23,202 bases of DNA from a virus, in the IMG/VR virus record IMGVR_UViG_3300031951_001245, positions 1 to 23,202 of that record; one strand, written 5' to 3'. The notes beneath the pieces were generated by a model. The model worked only from the letters and a program-made list of their open reading frames with translations, was not told the DNA's origin and did no database searches. The position numbers and the translations under genes were made by a program. Below are positions 1 to 6,305 of the stretch, one piece after another. Position 1 is the stretch's first letter. The number at the start of each line of letters is the position of its first letter.

Positions 1-920
1 CTAGCTCAAGCCAGTTCACTGTAAAAAGTGCTGCAGCTGACGGTGAAAGCTCTTTGTCAACCCAGACTGGAACTGTTACTGTTGTAACAGGTGCAGACCG
101 CTACTGGTCACAGACTACCAAGTCTGCAAGCGCTCGCCTAAACCCTGCTTTGGACAACCACAGCATTGTTGAAGCAGACTGGGCCGGTTACCCTGCTTAC
201 ACCCCAGCAGTTGGAAACTTCATTGTTACCGCCGCTACTGGTGACGGAACAACCGTAACCTATACTTCACAGAACAAGCTAGCTGCTGGTGACGTTGTTA
301 ACGTTACTGGTCTTACTGTTAGCGCGTTTAACCTATCTAGCGCTACTGTTGCTACCGCAAACGCTGTTTCATTTACTGTAACTGACGCAGCAGGTTCTGG
401 TGTTACTGTTACCGGACAGACTGGTAAAGTACAGGCTACCAACGCTCTTACTGCGTACGACGGTGCTGGCGAAGGAAACATCCTTGTTCCTAACGTACTC
501 GGTCTAACCACTGCTAACGCACTTGACGGTCTACAGGACCAGGGCTTCGAGCTAGCTAACATTACTAACACCACTGGCGTTACTAACACCGCTACTCAGC
601 TAACTAGAATCAACGTGACTACCACTACAGCTGCTACTGTATACGTAACTGGCGGTACCGGTACCTGGCCAGTAGGCACTAAGGTCACTATCGCTGCTGG
701 TACAGGAGTTCCGACTGCTCTAGTCGGTACCTGGTCAATTACCGGTGGTAGCGGAAGCACCCTAGTTATCGCAGGTTCAGGATGGACTGTAGCCGACACC
801 GGCGCAATCACTCCAGGAACTGTCCTAACAGGTGCCGCTGGTACTGTAAAGACTCAGAGTGCCGCTGCAAACTCTGCAGTTGCTACAACTGGAACCATCA
901 CGATTACTTCGTGGGCTTAA
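1..920 (+). CDS. Virion surface/structural protein with PASTA-like motif, 5' end outside window
   Basis: The reading frame is open from the left edge (frame starting at base 3), so this is the C-terminal part of a larger protein; the TTG at 54 is only the first possible internal start. The sequence is dominated by Thr, Val, Ala and Gly in beta-strand patterns, typical of phage head-fibre or tail proteins. Counting from the TTG at 54, residues about 56-124 and 183-265 look like repeated Ig-like beta modules (for example AAGDVVNVTGL). Residues about 144-170 read VPNVLGLTTANALDGLQDQG, which fits a PASTA domain, known in bacteria for binding peptidoglycan or muropeptides. A surface or wall-binding role in the virion is inference. 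A terminator follows directly, so this ends a transcription unit. An alternative is a capsid decoration protein. Structural assignment is fairly sure; the specific role is not. Confidence 0.7.
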   Translation, partial: SSSQFTVKSAAADGESSLSTQTGTVTVVTGADRYWSQTTKSASARLNPALDNHSIVEADWAGYPAYTPAVGNFIVTAATGDGTTVTYTSQNKLAAGDVVNVTGLTVSAFNLSSATVATANAVSFTVTDAAGSGVTVTGQTGKVQATNALTAYDGAGEGNILVPNVLGLTTANALDGLQDQGFELANITNTTGVTNTATQLTRINVTTTTAATVYVTGGTGTWPVGTKVTIAAGTGVPTALVGTWSITGGSGSTLVIAGSGWTVADTGAITPGTVLTGAAGTVKTQSAAANSAVATTGTITITSWA

Positions 921-936
921 TCAGCCAATTAGAGAG

Positions 937-967
937 ACCCCAGCCAAACGGCTGGGGTTTTTCTTTT
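937..967 (+). terminator. Rho-independent terminator
   Basis: CCCCAGCC (938-945) pairs perfectly with GGCTGGGG (950-957) around an AAAC loop and is followed by TTTTTCTTTT. It lies 17 bases after the stop of the PASTA-like protein and separates it from the small-gene cluster that begins at 1007. Confidence 0.92.
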
Positions 968-1006
968 GACTAGCGTAATTTATTATTTAGAGATACAATC
1001 GTACTT
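966..1006 (+). promoter_or_regulatory. Candidate promoter giving a leaderless transcript
   Basis: A TACAAT -10 hexamer (994-999, inside GATACAAT) ends seven bases before the ATG at 1007, which would place the transcription start on or next to the start codon. No Shine-Dalgarno sequence is present before this ATG. A TTGACT at 966-971 resembles a -35 box but sits 22 bases from the -10, which is too far for a standard spacing, so recognition may depend on the -10. The same TACAAT-to-ATG geometry recurs before the gene at 16331. This is a prediction from motif and spacing only. Confidence 0.45.
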
Positions 1007-1600
1007 ATGAGTGAAGAAACTGTATTCGGCAAAGGCGCTAAGCAAACTGTTGGCTCCCATAACATTGAGGGTAAAGGATTAGCTACGCTTGGAAAAGCTT
1101 ATTTGGCTAGTAAATTATTTGGAGACGGAGGCGGCAGAGGACGCGGAAAAGGCGGAGGCAGAGACTACGCTAACCAAGAAGAGCTACACAGACAAAAAAC
1201 TGCGGCAAGCGAAGAGTCTAAAAAGAACATCATTACTCATACGACTGATGAAAAAATCAGACTTGCTCGCGAACTCCAAAACATGAGAACTGAAGCTGCT
1301 GAAAGAAAATCAAAGTCGTCTCAAAATAAAAAAGATTTAAAAACTATAGATAGACAAGATTCACGTAGGCGCGGGACATCTACTAAGCCAGCCGATAAAC
1401 CTGCTGCTAAGCCAGCAGCTAAGCCAGCCGCCAAACAGCCGGGTAAAAAGCCAGCCGCCAAACAGCCGGGTAAAAAGCCAGCTGCTAAGCCAGCACCTAA
1501 GCCGGCCGCTAAGCCAGCACCTAAGCCCGCCGCTAAGCCAGCACCTAAGCCCGCCGCTAAGCCAGCACCTAAAAAGCCAGCAACTAAAACTAAAAAATAG
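1007..1600 (+). CDS. Histone H1-like Lys/Ala/Pro repeat protein
   Basis: A 197-residue very basic protein. Residues 1-50 contain a Gly/Arg-rich stretch (GGGRGRGKGGGR). Residues about 60-120 are charged and probably helical. From about residue 125 to the end the chain consists of KPAAKPAP-type units, like the tail of eukaryotic histone H1 and bacterial H1-like proteins. The DNA coding this tail is repetitive (see the repeat features at 1424-1477 and 1484-1579). Nucleic-acid binding or compaction is inferred from charge and repeat composition; no catalytic motif is seen. The ATG at 1007 has no Shine-Dalgarno but fits a leaderless promoter. It heads the small-gene cluster and is similar in style to the gene at 16874. 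Repeat number could vary among relatives. Coding is convincing; function is open. Confidence 0.8.
   Translation: MSEETVFGKGAKQTVGSHNIEGKGLATLGKAYLASKLFGDGGGRGRGKGGGRDYANQEELHRQKTAASEESKKNIITHTTDEKIRLARELQNMRTEAAERKSKSSQNKKDLKTIDRQDSRRRGTSTKPADKPAAKPAAKPAAKQPGKKPAAKQPGKKPAAKPAPKPAAKPAPKPAAKPAPKPAAKPAPKKPATKTKK
1424..1477 (+). repeat. Perfect 27-bp tandem duplication
   Basis: Two identical 27-base units, 1424-1450 and 1451-1477, each containing CCGCCAAACAGCCGGGTAAA. They lie in frame within the H1-like gene and each encodes a nine-residue unit containing AKQPGKK. Exact nucleotide identity suggests a recent duplication by slippage or recombination. Confidence 0.9.
1484..1579 (+). repeat. Four 24-bp tandem units encoding AKPAPKPA
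   Basis: Units at 1484-1507, 1508-1531, 1532-1555 and 1556-1579. Each begins GCTAAGCCAGCACCTAA; the first three differ by one base, and the last diverges at its 3' end. They encode the eight-residue AKPAPKPA/AKPAPKKP units of the H1-like tail. Confidence 0.9.
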
Positions 1601-1608
1601 TAGGTTTT

Positions 1609-1812
1609 ATGCCGCATCTTAAGGTTGATATACGTCGCCAGGGCCCTCTAGCGAGGCGTACAGGCTCAATTACCCCTAACGACGTGTTTGAACACGATTT
1701 ACGCCCTGTAGGACGCTCTAGAGAGTTTTCTGACGCACTTAAAAGAGTGCAGGGCCCAGTAATTTCCGGAACACCTACGCACATGAAAGCATGGCTTAGA
1801 TGGAATCCGTAA
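1609..1812 (+). CDS. Small basic protein of unknown function
   Basis: A 67-residue protein starting MPHLKVDIRRQ and rich in Arg. It begins eight bases after the stop of the H1-like gene and overlaps the next ORF by 13 bases, which is the dense arrangement seen for the rest of the cluster. The family is not recognised. No transmembrane segment, signal peptide or cysteine motif is seen. RRTGSITPNDVFEHDLRPVG looks like an ordered segment rather than low-complexity sequence, which supports real coding. An antisense ORF covers the same region but lacks context. Confidence rests on position, strand and packing. Confidence 0.65.
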   Translation: MPHLKVDIRRQGPLARRTGSITPNDVFEHDLRPVGRSREFSDALKRVQGPVISGTPTHMKAWLRWNP

Positions 1813-1964
1813 AACGCAGTAAAGAATTTAAGCAGCCGCTTAGCAAGCCTGCGCAGATAAATGATACGAGATTTGGTATTCGTAGAATATATTTAAACCA
1901 AAAAGAAAAGCCAACAACTTTTTCATACGCTAACCCTGGCCGTAATTGGTGGGGAACTAGATAA
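1800..1964 (+). CDS. 54-residue basic protein of unknown function
   Basis: An ATG at 1800 opens a 54-codon frame ending at TAA 1962-1964. The product begins MESVKRSKEFKQPLSKPAQ and ends SYANPGRNWWGTR. It overlaps the previous gene by 13 bases and fills what would otherwise be a gap before the holin-like gene at 1975, ten bases downstream. The product is basic with a C-terminal aromatic cluster (NWW). The family is not recognised. Its short length keeps confidence moderate, but the perfect fill of the interval argues for a real gene. Confidence 0.6.
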   Translation: MESVKRSKEFKQPLSKPAQINDTRFGIRRIYLNQKEKPTTFSYANPGRNWWGTR

Positions 1965-1974
1965 TTGGGGATTT

Positions 1975-2244
1975 ATGAGTACCGACCAGCTTATTGCTAT
2001 CATTTCAGCGCTTTGCGCCGTTCTTAGTCTCGGGGGAATCATTGTAGCTCGTTTAATTAAGGGCCATACAACCGAAGTCATAAATGAATTAATAAGAGAA
2101 TATTTATCTGAACTTAAACCAAATCATGGCTCTTCACTTCGGGATGATGTGCTATGTATTAAATCAGACATCACGGATATAAAAGTCGACTTGGCAAATT
2201 TAGAAGGTAAGTTTGACCAACATGTAAAAGAGAACAACGGTTAA
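1975..2244 (+). CDS. DUF2746-like holin-like membrane protein
   Basis: An 89-residue protein. Residues about 4-28 (LIAIISALCAVLSLGGIIVA) form one hydrophobic membrane segment followed by a positive RLIKGH. The rest is soluble with a PNHGSSLRD motif at about 49-57, then a regular heptad-like helix (CIKSDITDIKVDLANLEGK) suggesting a coiled coil. A single N-terminal membrane span, a PNxGSSxRD motif and a coiled-coil tail match the DUF2746 family of actinobacteriophages, usually found near lysis genes and called holin-like. A membrane-permeabilising role in lysis is inference from the family. No endolysin is visible in this window, so the lysis cassette, if any, lies elsewhere. A GGGG stretch 5-8 bases before the ATG may serve as ribosome binding site. 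Confidence 0.72.
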   Translation: MSTDQLIAIISALCAVLSLGGIIVARLIKGHTTEVINELIREYLSELKPNHGSSLRDDVLCIKSDITDIKVDLANLEGKFDQHVKENNG

Positions 2245-2248
2245 TCTG

Positions 2249-2261
2249 GTATCATTGATAC
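2249..2261. promoter_or_regulatory. 13-bp palindrome GTATCATTGATAC upstream of gene 2280
   Basis: GTATCA and TGATAC are perfect reverse complements around a central T. It lies between the holin-like stop and the AGGAG ribosome site of the next gene. It could be a protein-binding operator or part of a promoter; a GATACGA sequence also occurs at about 3704-3710, after the gene ending at 3702. Confidence 0.3.
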
Positions 2262-2279
2262 GAATTAATAAGGAGAACT

Positions 2280-2489
2280 ATGAAATGCTCAAATTGTGAC
2301 CAGGATGCTCTATATACTGTAGCTCCAGTTACCGCTAGTAAAGTTCATTACTGCAACAGAGATTTACCTGATTATCTAAGACTTGGTGCGTTAGAAGGAC
2401 TGTATCCGGTAGAAACCACGGCCCCTGTTTCTAGTAAAAAGAAATCAACTACTCCACCTGCCGAGGACACCCCAGCGGAAACAGAATAA
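2280..2489 (+). CDS. Small CxxC-motif (putative zinc-binding) protein
   Basis: A 69-residue protein. It starts MKCSNCDQDALYTVAP, with a CxxC at residues 3-6 and a YC pair at about 24-25, consistent with half of a zinc ribbon followed by a third cysteine. The second half (from about residue 45) is low-complexity Thr/Pro/Lys/Glu and probably disordered. An AGGAG at 2271-2275 lies four bases before the ATG. Its last base is shared with the start of the next gene (TAATG). Similar small CxxC proteins are common hypothetical genes of actinophages. Zinc binding is inferred from the motif; the function is unknown. Confidence 0.75.
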   Translation: MKCSNCDQDALYTVAPVTASKVHYCNRDLPDYLRLGALEGLYPVETTAPVSSKKKSTTPPAEDTPAETE

Positions 2490-2710
2490 TGCGAATTACT
2501 CGGAAACAAGCTTATCAAGCTCATCCGGTACCTTCACACGCATACTACCCTCCAGAGGACCCGCTAGAGCCTGATATTACACAACAGCCTGAAGTTGTGG
2601 TAGAATATGAAGATTCTGGAGAAGAAGAAAAAGCATTTAGATGCAGAAACTGCGGCGATGTAGTGTTTGAATCAGAGCTGGAGATACATGATTGCGGAAG
2701 TGAAGACTAA
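2489..2710 (+). CDS. Acidic protein with C-terminal zinc-ribbon-like motif
   Basis: A 73-residue protein, acidic in the middle (YEDSGEEEKAF) and ending CRNCGDVVFESELEIHDC. The CxxC at about 52-55 plus HxC at about 67-69 would give four metal ligands, as in C2HC zinc fingers. It overlaps the neighbouring genes by one base on each side, so translation is likely coupled. It follows another Cys-motif protein, which suggests a functional pair, but no function is known. Possible roles include nucleic-acid or protein contacts. Confidence 0.75.
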   Translation: MRITRKQAYQAHPVPSHAYYPPEDPLEPDITQQPEVVVEYEDSGEEEKAFRCRNCGDVVFESELEIHDCGSED

Positions 2711-3204
2711 TGCCTGATTACGGACCTGATGACCCCTGGAAAGATAAAACTCCTAAATATTCTTATACCCCAAAAACTGATAAGAAAAGCTCTGCGTATC
2801 AGCAGACTAAGAAGTGGCTTGATATCCTACTAGAAGGTAGCGATGATGCTCCTGATAAAGATTTTGAAGTAGACACCCCAAGTAATACAGTTTTATCTGT
2901 AACTACTTCTACAAATCCAAAAAAACCTAGGACTTTAAAAGCCGGATATGACTTTAAAACCCAAACACTTACGGTAGTTTTTAGAGACGGCACCTGGTGG
3001 GAGTATCGAGAAGTGCCAGATTATATGTGGTATGATTTTCAAGCAGCAACCTCTAAAGGAGAATTCCTTAGAGAATCTGGTTTAGACCAGTGGCCTGACA
3101 TGGGGCCAGCTGATGTAAGCTCTATGCCTAGAAATAGACGTGTTCAAATGAACGACGTAAAGCAGTTTGCAAAACAACTATACGAAGGAAATAAGAAAGA
3201 CTAA
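2710..3204 (+). CDS. KTSC-domain protein
   Basis: A 164-residue protein. Residues 1-55 are polar and Lys/Asp-rich. Residues about 63-120 match the KTSC domain pattern: a YDFKTQTLTVVFRDG strand pair, then TWWEYREVP, then the helix DYMWYDFQAATSKGEFLRES with the usual A.SKG.F signature. KTSC domains occur alone or attached to lysyl-tRNA synthetase or phage proteins; their biochemical role is poorly defined. The C-terminus is basic. It overlaps the previous gene by one base. The domain call is confident, the function is not. Confidence 0.75.
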   Translation: MPDYGPDDPWKDKTPKYSYTPKTDKKSSAYQQTKKWLDILLEGSDDAPDKDFEVDTPSNTVLSVTTSTNPKKPRTLKAGYDFKTQTLTVVFRDGTWWEYREVPDYMWYDFQAATSKGEFLRESGLDQWPDMGPADVSSMPRNRRVQMNDVKQFAKQLYEGNKKD

Positions 3205-3208
3205 TAAT

Positions 3209-3463
3209 ATGAAATCAGTCGGACCACTATACGTTGACACAATTAAACTAAAGCACCCAGTATTCCCTATGTTTGAGTGGGGCTGGAGTCAAGAAACAGA
3301 GCACCCATACAGAGAAAGCGCTACCTGTATTGTGTTTTGGGTTCCGTTTATTCCACGAGGATACGCTTTTGGTATATGGGGTAAGCCAATCGAGGAAGAA
3401 GAAGCTCTTGGCAAAGTTCTTAGGGGGATTAATACCGACCCCGAGGAGATTAAAAAATGGTAA
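3209..3463 (+). CDS. Small unknown protein rich in aromatic residues
   Basis: An 84-residue protein from the ATG at 3209, beginning MKSVGPLYVDTIKLKHPVFP. An in-frame upstream start at 3167 would add 14 residues and overlap the KTSC gene by 38 bases, so 3209 is preferred, although its ribosome site is weak. The middle (CIVFWVPFIPRGYAFGIWG) is hydrophobic and aromatic but contains prolines and glycines, so a membrane span is doubtful. The C-terminus is acidic and carries the GAGGAG that serves the next gene. The family is not recognised. Confidence 0.65.
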   Translation: MKSVGPLYVDTIKLKHPVFPMFEWGWSQETEHPYRESATCIVFWVPFIPRGYAFGIWGKPIEEEEALGKVLRGINTDPEEIKKW

Positions 3464-3702
3464 TGCCCTGGAAAAGAAAAAAGTGGGATAAGCCGTTTCC
3501 AGAAAAGATTGCTCGTAGAGTTTCTCGTATATCTACTTACGACCTTACAGTTTGGGCCGACCAGTCTTTGTACGAACTTGGCAGGCTATTAACTATTTAC
3601 GAACGCAATCACACTAAAGAAGCTCTAAAAGAATTGGTTACTGGTGCTGAAGCTTTTCACGCAGTGATTGAAGAATTAAATAAAAGAACTACCCAGTTGT
3701 AG
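3457..3702 (+). CDS. Small helical protein, conserved hypothetical in actinophages
   Basis: An 81-residue protein that overlaps the previous gene by seven bases. A GAGGAG at 3443-3448 is eight bases before the ATG at 3457; a second in-frame ATG lies at 3463 (ATGGTAATG). The N-terminus is basic (PWKRKKWDKP). The remainder is helical with WADQSLYELGRLL and GAEAFHAVIEELNKRT, a pattern I associate with small hypothetical proteins near packaging genes of actinobacteriophages. It sits directly before TerL. A small-terminase role is possible by position, but no helix-turn-helix is apparent. Confidence 0.7.
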   Translation: MVMPWKRKKWDKPFPEKIARRVSRISTYDLTVWADQSLYELGRLLTIYERNHTKEALKELVTGAEAFHAVIEELNKRTTQL

Positions 3703-3727
3703 ATACGAAGCATTTGTGGTATTCTTT

Positions 3728-3797
3728 AAGTGCCAACCATCTTCTCTCCCGTGTGGCACTTGGTGACCCTGAGTCAGATTGGCTCAGGGTTACTTTA
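3728..3797 (+). terminator. Two consecutive hairpins before terL
   Basis: AAGTGCCA (3728-3735) pairs with TGGCACTT (3754-3761) around an 18-base loop. ACCCTGAG (3766-3773) pairs with CTCAGGGT (3783-3790) around a nine-base loop and is followed by TACTTTAATTTAA. The second could act as a weak intrinsic terminator, or the pair could be a structured leader of the terL mRNA. The U-tract is interrupted, so termination is uncertain. Confidence 0.45.
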
Positions 3798-3810
3798 ATT
3801 TAAGGTTAAT

Positions 3811-5385
3811 ATGAGTGATATTGAAGACTTTGAAGAACTAGAAGGATATCTAGACGACGAATCATCTATGGATGAGCCGTATGATGACGGCTTAGATGAA
3901 CTATCACGCGAGGGTGTAAACCAGCTTATAGAAAAAATAATGGTCTTTATGAAAGCCTTAGTAGGGCATGACCTGAGAACATACCAAAAACCTTTAGCTA
4001 AAAGAATAATAGAGTCAGTAGTTATAAACGAAGGTGAGGAGATTACAGCTCTTGCCTCTCGTCAGTCAGGTAAGTCAGAGACCGTTGCAGACGTAGTCGC
4101 TGCTCTAATGGTTATCTTACCTAGACTTGCAAAAATGTACCCAGACTTGCTTGGCAGATTTAAAGACGGGTTTAGAGTAGGACTATTTGCCCCAGTTGAA
4201 AGCCAGGCGGAAACCTTGTTTAGCCGCGTTATTACCCGGCTTACTAGTGAGCATGCACTTGCCGTACTAGAAGACCCAGAAATTGATGATGAAGCTAAAA
4301 AAGTTTCTGGCGTAACTAAACAGGTAAAACTTAAAAACTCTAACTCCTCGGTTATGATGATGACCGCAAACCCTAGAGCAAAAATTGAATCTAAGACCTT
4401 CGACCTTATCGTAATTGATGAGTGTCAGGAAGCAGATGACTTCACCGTGGCTAAGTCTATTGGCCCTATGCTTGCATCTACAAACGGTACTATGGTAAAA
4501 ACCGGTACTCCAACTACGCATAAAAATAATTTTTATCGAGCTATTCAACTCAACAAACGACGTGCTACTGGTCGTTCCGGTAAGCAAAATCATTTTCAAT
4601 GGGATTGGCGAGACGTATCTAAAGTTAGCGAAGAGTACGGAAAGTTTATCCGTAAGGAGATGCTTCGTATTGGCGAGGATTCAGACGAGTTTCAAATGTC
4701 ATACAATTGCAAATGGCTACTAGAACGCGGTATGTTTGTGTCCTCCTCTGTAATGGATGACTTGGGTGACACATCACAAAAAATTGTGGACGCTTGGCAC
4801 CGTACCCCAGTTGTAGTAGGTATTGACCCAGCTCGTAAAATGGACTCTACAGTAGTTACTGTAGTATGGGTGGACTGGGACCGCCCAGATGAATTTGGGT
4901 ATTTTGACCACAGGATTCTTAACTGGCTAGAAATACAGGGGGATGACTGGGAAGACCAGTACTTTCAAATAGTCAGTTTTCTAGAAAACTACAATGTGTT
5001 ATATGTAGGGGTAGACGCCAACGGTGTAGGTGATGCGGTAGCTCAAAGATTAAGGCTTCTTTTGACTAGGTCTGAAGTTATATCCGTAGGTAGCAGCCAG
5101 TCTGAGCAGTCTAAGCGTTGGAAGCACTTAAAGACTTTGATGGAACGCAGACTTATAGGATGGCCAGCTCACGCTAAGACTAGACAACTGCGAAGATGGA
5201 AGCGCTTCTACCAGCAAATGACTGACTTGGAAATAAAGTTTCAAGGCCCAAACTTCTTAGCCCATGCTCCTGAAGAGGCTCACGCCCATGACGATTTTGC
5301 GGATAGTTTAGCTATAGCCTGCAGTTTAACAATGGATTTGACCATGCCCACCGTTGAAGTAAGTTCTAGCCCATTTTACAGATAA
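3811..5385 (+). CDS. terL: Terminase large subunit (DNA packaging ATPase-nuclease)
   Basis: A 524-residue TerL, the motor that pumps phage DNA into the prohead and cuts concatemers. The N-terminal ATPase has Walker A ASRQSGKSET (about 82-91), Walker B FDLIVIDE with the catalytic Glu (about 197-204), and coupling motif TGTP (231-234). The C-terminal RNase H-like nuclease shows VVGIDPA (Asp about 339), LYVGVDANGVGD (Asp about 402) and HAHDDFADSLA (Asp 494/495/498), the expected acidic triad. Length is normal for the family and no residue is missing. The first 35 residues are an acidic extension. The start at 3811 has an AAGG about seven bases upstream. The portal follows after two small genes. 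Confidence 0.97.
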   Translation: MSDIEDFEELEGYLDDESSMDEPYDDGLDELSREGVNQLIEKIMVFMKALVGHDLRTYQKPLAKRIIESVVINEGEEITALASRQSGKSETVADVVAALMVILPRLAKMYPDLLGRFKDGFRVGLFAPVESQAETLFSRVITRLTSEHALAVLEDPEIDDEAKKVSGVTKQVKLKNSNSSVMMMTANPRAKIESKTFDLIVIDECQEADDFTVAKSIGPMLASTNGTMVKTGTPTTHKNNFYRAIQLNKRRATGRSGKQNHFQWDWRDVSKVSEEYGKFIRKEMLRIGEDSDEFQMSYNCKWLLERGMFVSSSVMDDLGDTSQKIVDAWHRTPVVVGIDPARKMDSTVVTVVWVDWDRPDEFGYFDHRILNWLEIQGDDWEDQYFQIVSFLENYNVLYVGVDANGVGDAVAQRLRLLLTRSEVISVGSSQSEQSKRWKHLKTLMERRLIGWPAHAKTRQLRRWKRFYQQMTDLEIKFQGPNFLAHAPEEAHAHDDFADSLAIACSLTMDLTMPTVEVSSSPFYR

Positions 5386-5460
5386 ATCTAGTTTATCCTG
5401 CGAAAAAGCGAAAATCGTACAACACTTGTATATGAGGCCTCAACCTTTTAGGAGATATTA

Positions 5461-5859
5461 ATGTCAATTGCACCAGACCCACAATTCCCAGAGAACGCCC
5501 CAGTAACTTACGACCGTAAGATGGCTGCAGCAGTTCCTGGACAGCGCGGACCACTTCGTTTCGAAGAAGGAATCGCAACCGACACCGACGTTCCAAATGA
5601 GTTTATCCTTGGAGCACAGCAGGGTTACACCCCAGCTGCCGGTCGTCCAAACCGTAATGCCCCTGTACACACCAAGACAGCTGAAGAGACCATGCGCGAG
5701 CGTGCTCACGTTGGTTCTGCTGCTTGGATTGAAGCACAGGACTACCTAAGCGAGTTCTCCGGAGCTGCATTCTCAGACCACGGTTCAAACGTGTTTGAGG
5801 AAGTTTTCCGCGACGGTTCTCGTCAACAGCGTCCAAACCCAACTCAGGTTACGGACTAG
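5461..5859 (+). CDS. Unknown, probably abundant head-associated protein
   Basis: A 132-residue protein preceded by an AGGAG ribosome site at 5450-5454. No known domain is recognised. It is Pro/Ala/Gly-rich, with conserved-looking segments PENAPVTYDRKMAAAVPGQR and HVGSAAWIEAQDYLSEFSG. All arginine codons are CGT or CGC, as in the scaffold gene and nearly all of the capsid gene, whereas flanking terL uses AGA often; this suggests high expression. It sits between terL and the portal. A virion or capsid-decoration role is inference from codon use and position. The upstream region contains a short inverted repeat TACAA-CAC-TTGTA (5418-5430). Confidence 0.75.
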   Translation: MSIAPDPQFPENAPVTYDRKMAAAVPGQRGPLRFEEGIATDTDVPNEFILGAQQGYTPAAGRPNRNAPVHTKTAEETMRERAHVGSAAWIEAQDYLSEFSGAAFSDHGSNVFEEVFRDGSRQQRPNPTQVTD

Positions 5860-5877
5860 GTAAAATCTCTCAGGCCT

Positions 5878-5906
5878 CCCGTGTCCCACCGATGATGGGG
5901 CGCGGG
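5878..5906 (+). terminator. Possible weak terminator hairpin
   Basis: CCCGTGTCCC (5878-5887) can pair with GGGGCGCGGG (5897-5906) including two G-T wobbles, around the loop ACCGATGAT. It is followed by TGGTTTGAGTC rather than a clean T-run, so it may only attenuate or stabilise the upstream message after the gene ending at 5859. Confidence 0.35.
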
Positions 5907-5931
5907 TGGTTTGAGTCTTAGGCGGTGAATT

Positions 5932-6243
5932 ATGGCACTTATTAAGGGTAAAGAAGTACAGGAATCCCCCACACAATATCCTGCTAACCCTAAGCTGTGG
6001 AACACTATTACCACGCAAGCAAAAACTAAATTTGCCAAATACCCTTCTCCAGCAGCCGCCCACTGGGTTCATTCAAGGTATGTTCAACTAGGCGGAAAGT
6101 TTGTAGATAGCAAGAAGGAAATAGACCCTAGATTTAGGGACTATGCTCAGGAAAAAATGGACAAGCTAGAAAAAGACCGAAAGAATAAGGTCACTAAGCC
6201 GGTTGGAAAAGGCAGTATTGCTGGAGAGAGATTTAGAAAATAA
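5932..6243 (+). CDS. Conserved small phage protein (YPSPAAAHW...GGKF type)
   Basis: A 103-residue basic protein. The core about 25-60 reads WNTITTQAKTKFAKYPSPAA and HWVHSRYVQLGGKF. This KFxxYPSxxAxxWxxxxYxxxGGxF pattern is one I recognise from small hypothetical proteins widespread in phages, with no established function. The C-terminal half is Lys/Arg/Asp-rich (KLEKDRKNKVTKPVGKG). The gene precedes the portal. Nucleic-acid binding is possible because of the charge but not shown. The start at 5932 is preceded by a GGCGG at 5922-5926. Confidence 0.65.
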   Translation: MALIKGKEVQESPTQYPANPKLWNTITTQAKTKFAKYPSPAAAHWVHSRYVQLGGKFVDSKKEIDPRFRDYAQEKMDKLEKDRKNKVTKPVGKGSIAGERFRK

Positions 6244-6289
6244 TTGACTTCTATACGCTACACTATAAGTACTAAAAAATAATTTGACT
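6244..6289 (+). promoter_or_regulatory. Candidate promoter upstream of portal
   Basis: TTGACT (6244-6249) is followed 14 bases later by TATAAG (6264-6269); the spacing is short for a standard promoter. A second TTGACT lies at 6284-6289. The region is AT-rich and intergenic (6244-6305). The same TTGAC-14-TATA arrangement occurs at 8074-8099. Prediction only. Confidence 0.35.
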
Positions 6290-6305
6290 GGAAGTTCTGA
6301 GCAGC

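Noticed and set aside
1321-1617. Antisense frame with long Gly/Ala/Leu repeats
   Set aside because: It is the mirror of the KPAAKPAP repeat region on the opposite strand, with no ribosome site and no strand partners.
3167-3208. Longer start for the gene at 3209
   Set aside because: Would overlap the KTSC gene by 38 bases; the ATG at 3209 sits five bases after its stop.
4267-4599. Antisense 110-residue frame inside terL
   Set aside because: Fully inside the convincing TerL frame and without any family pattern.
5603-5842. Antisense frames opposite gene 5461
   Set aside because: The + frame has a strong ribosome site and capsid-like codon use; antisense frames have neither.
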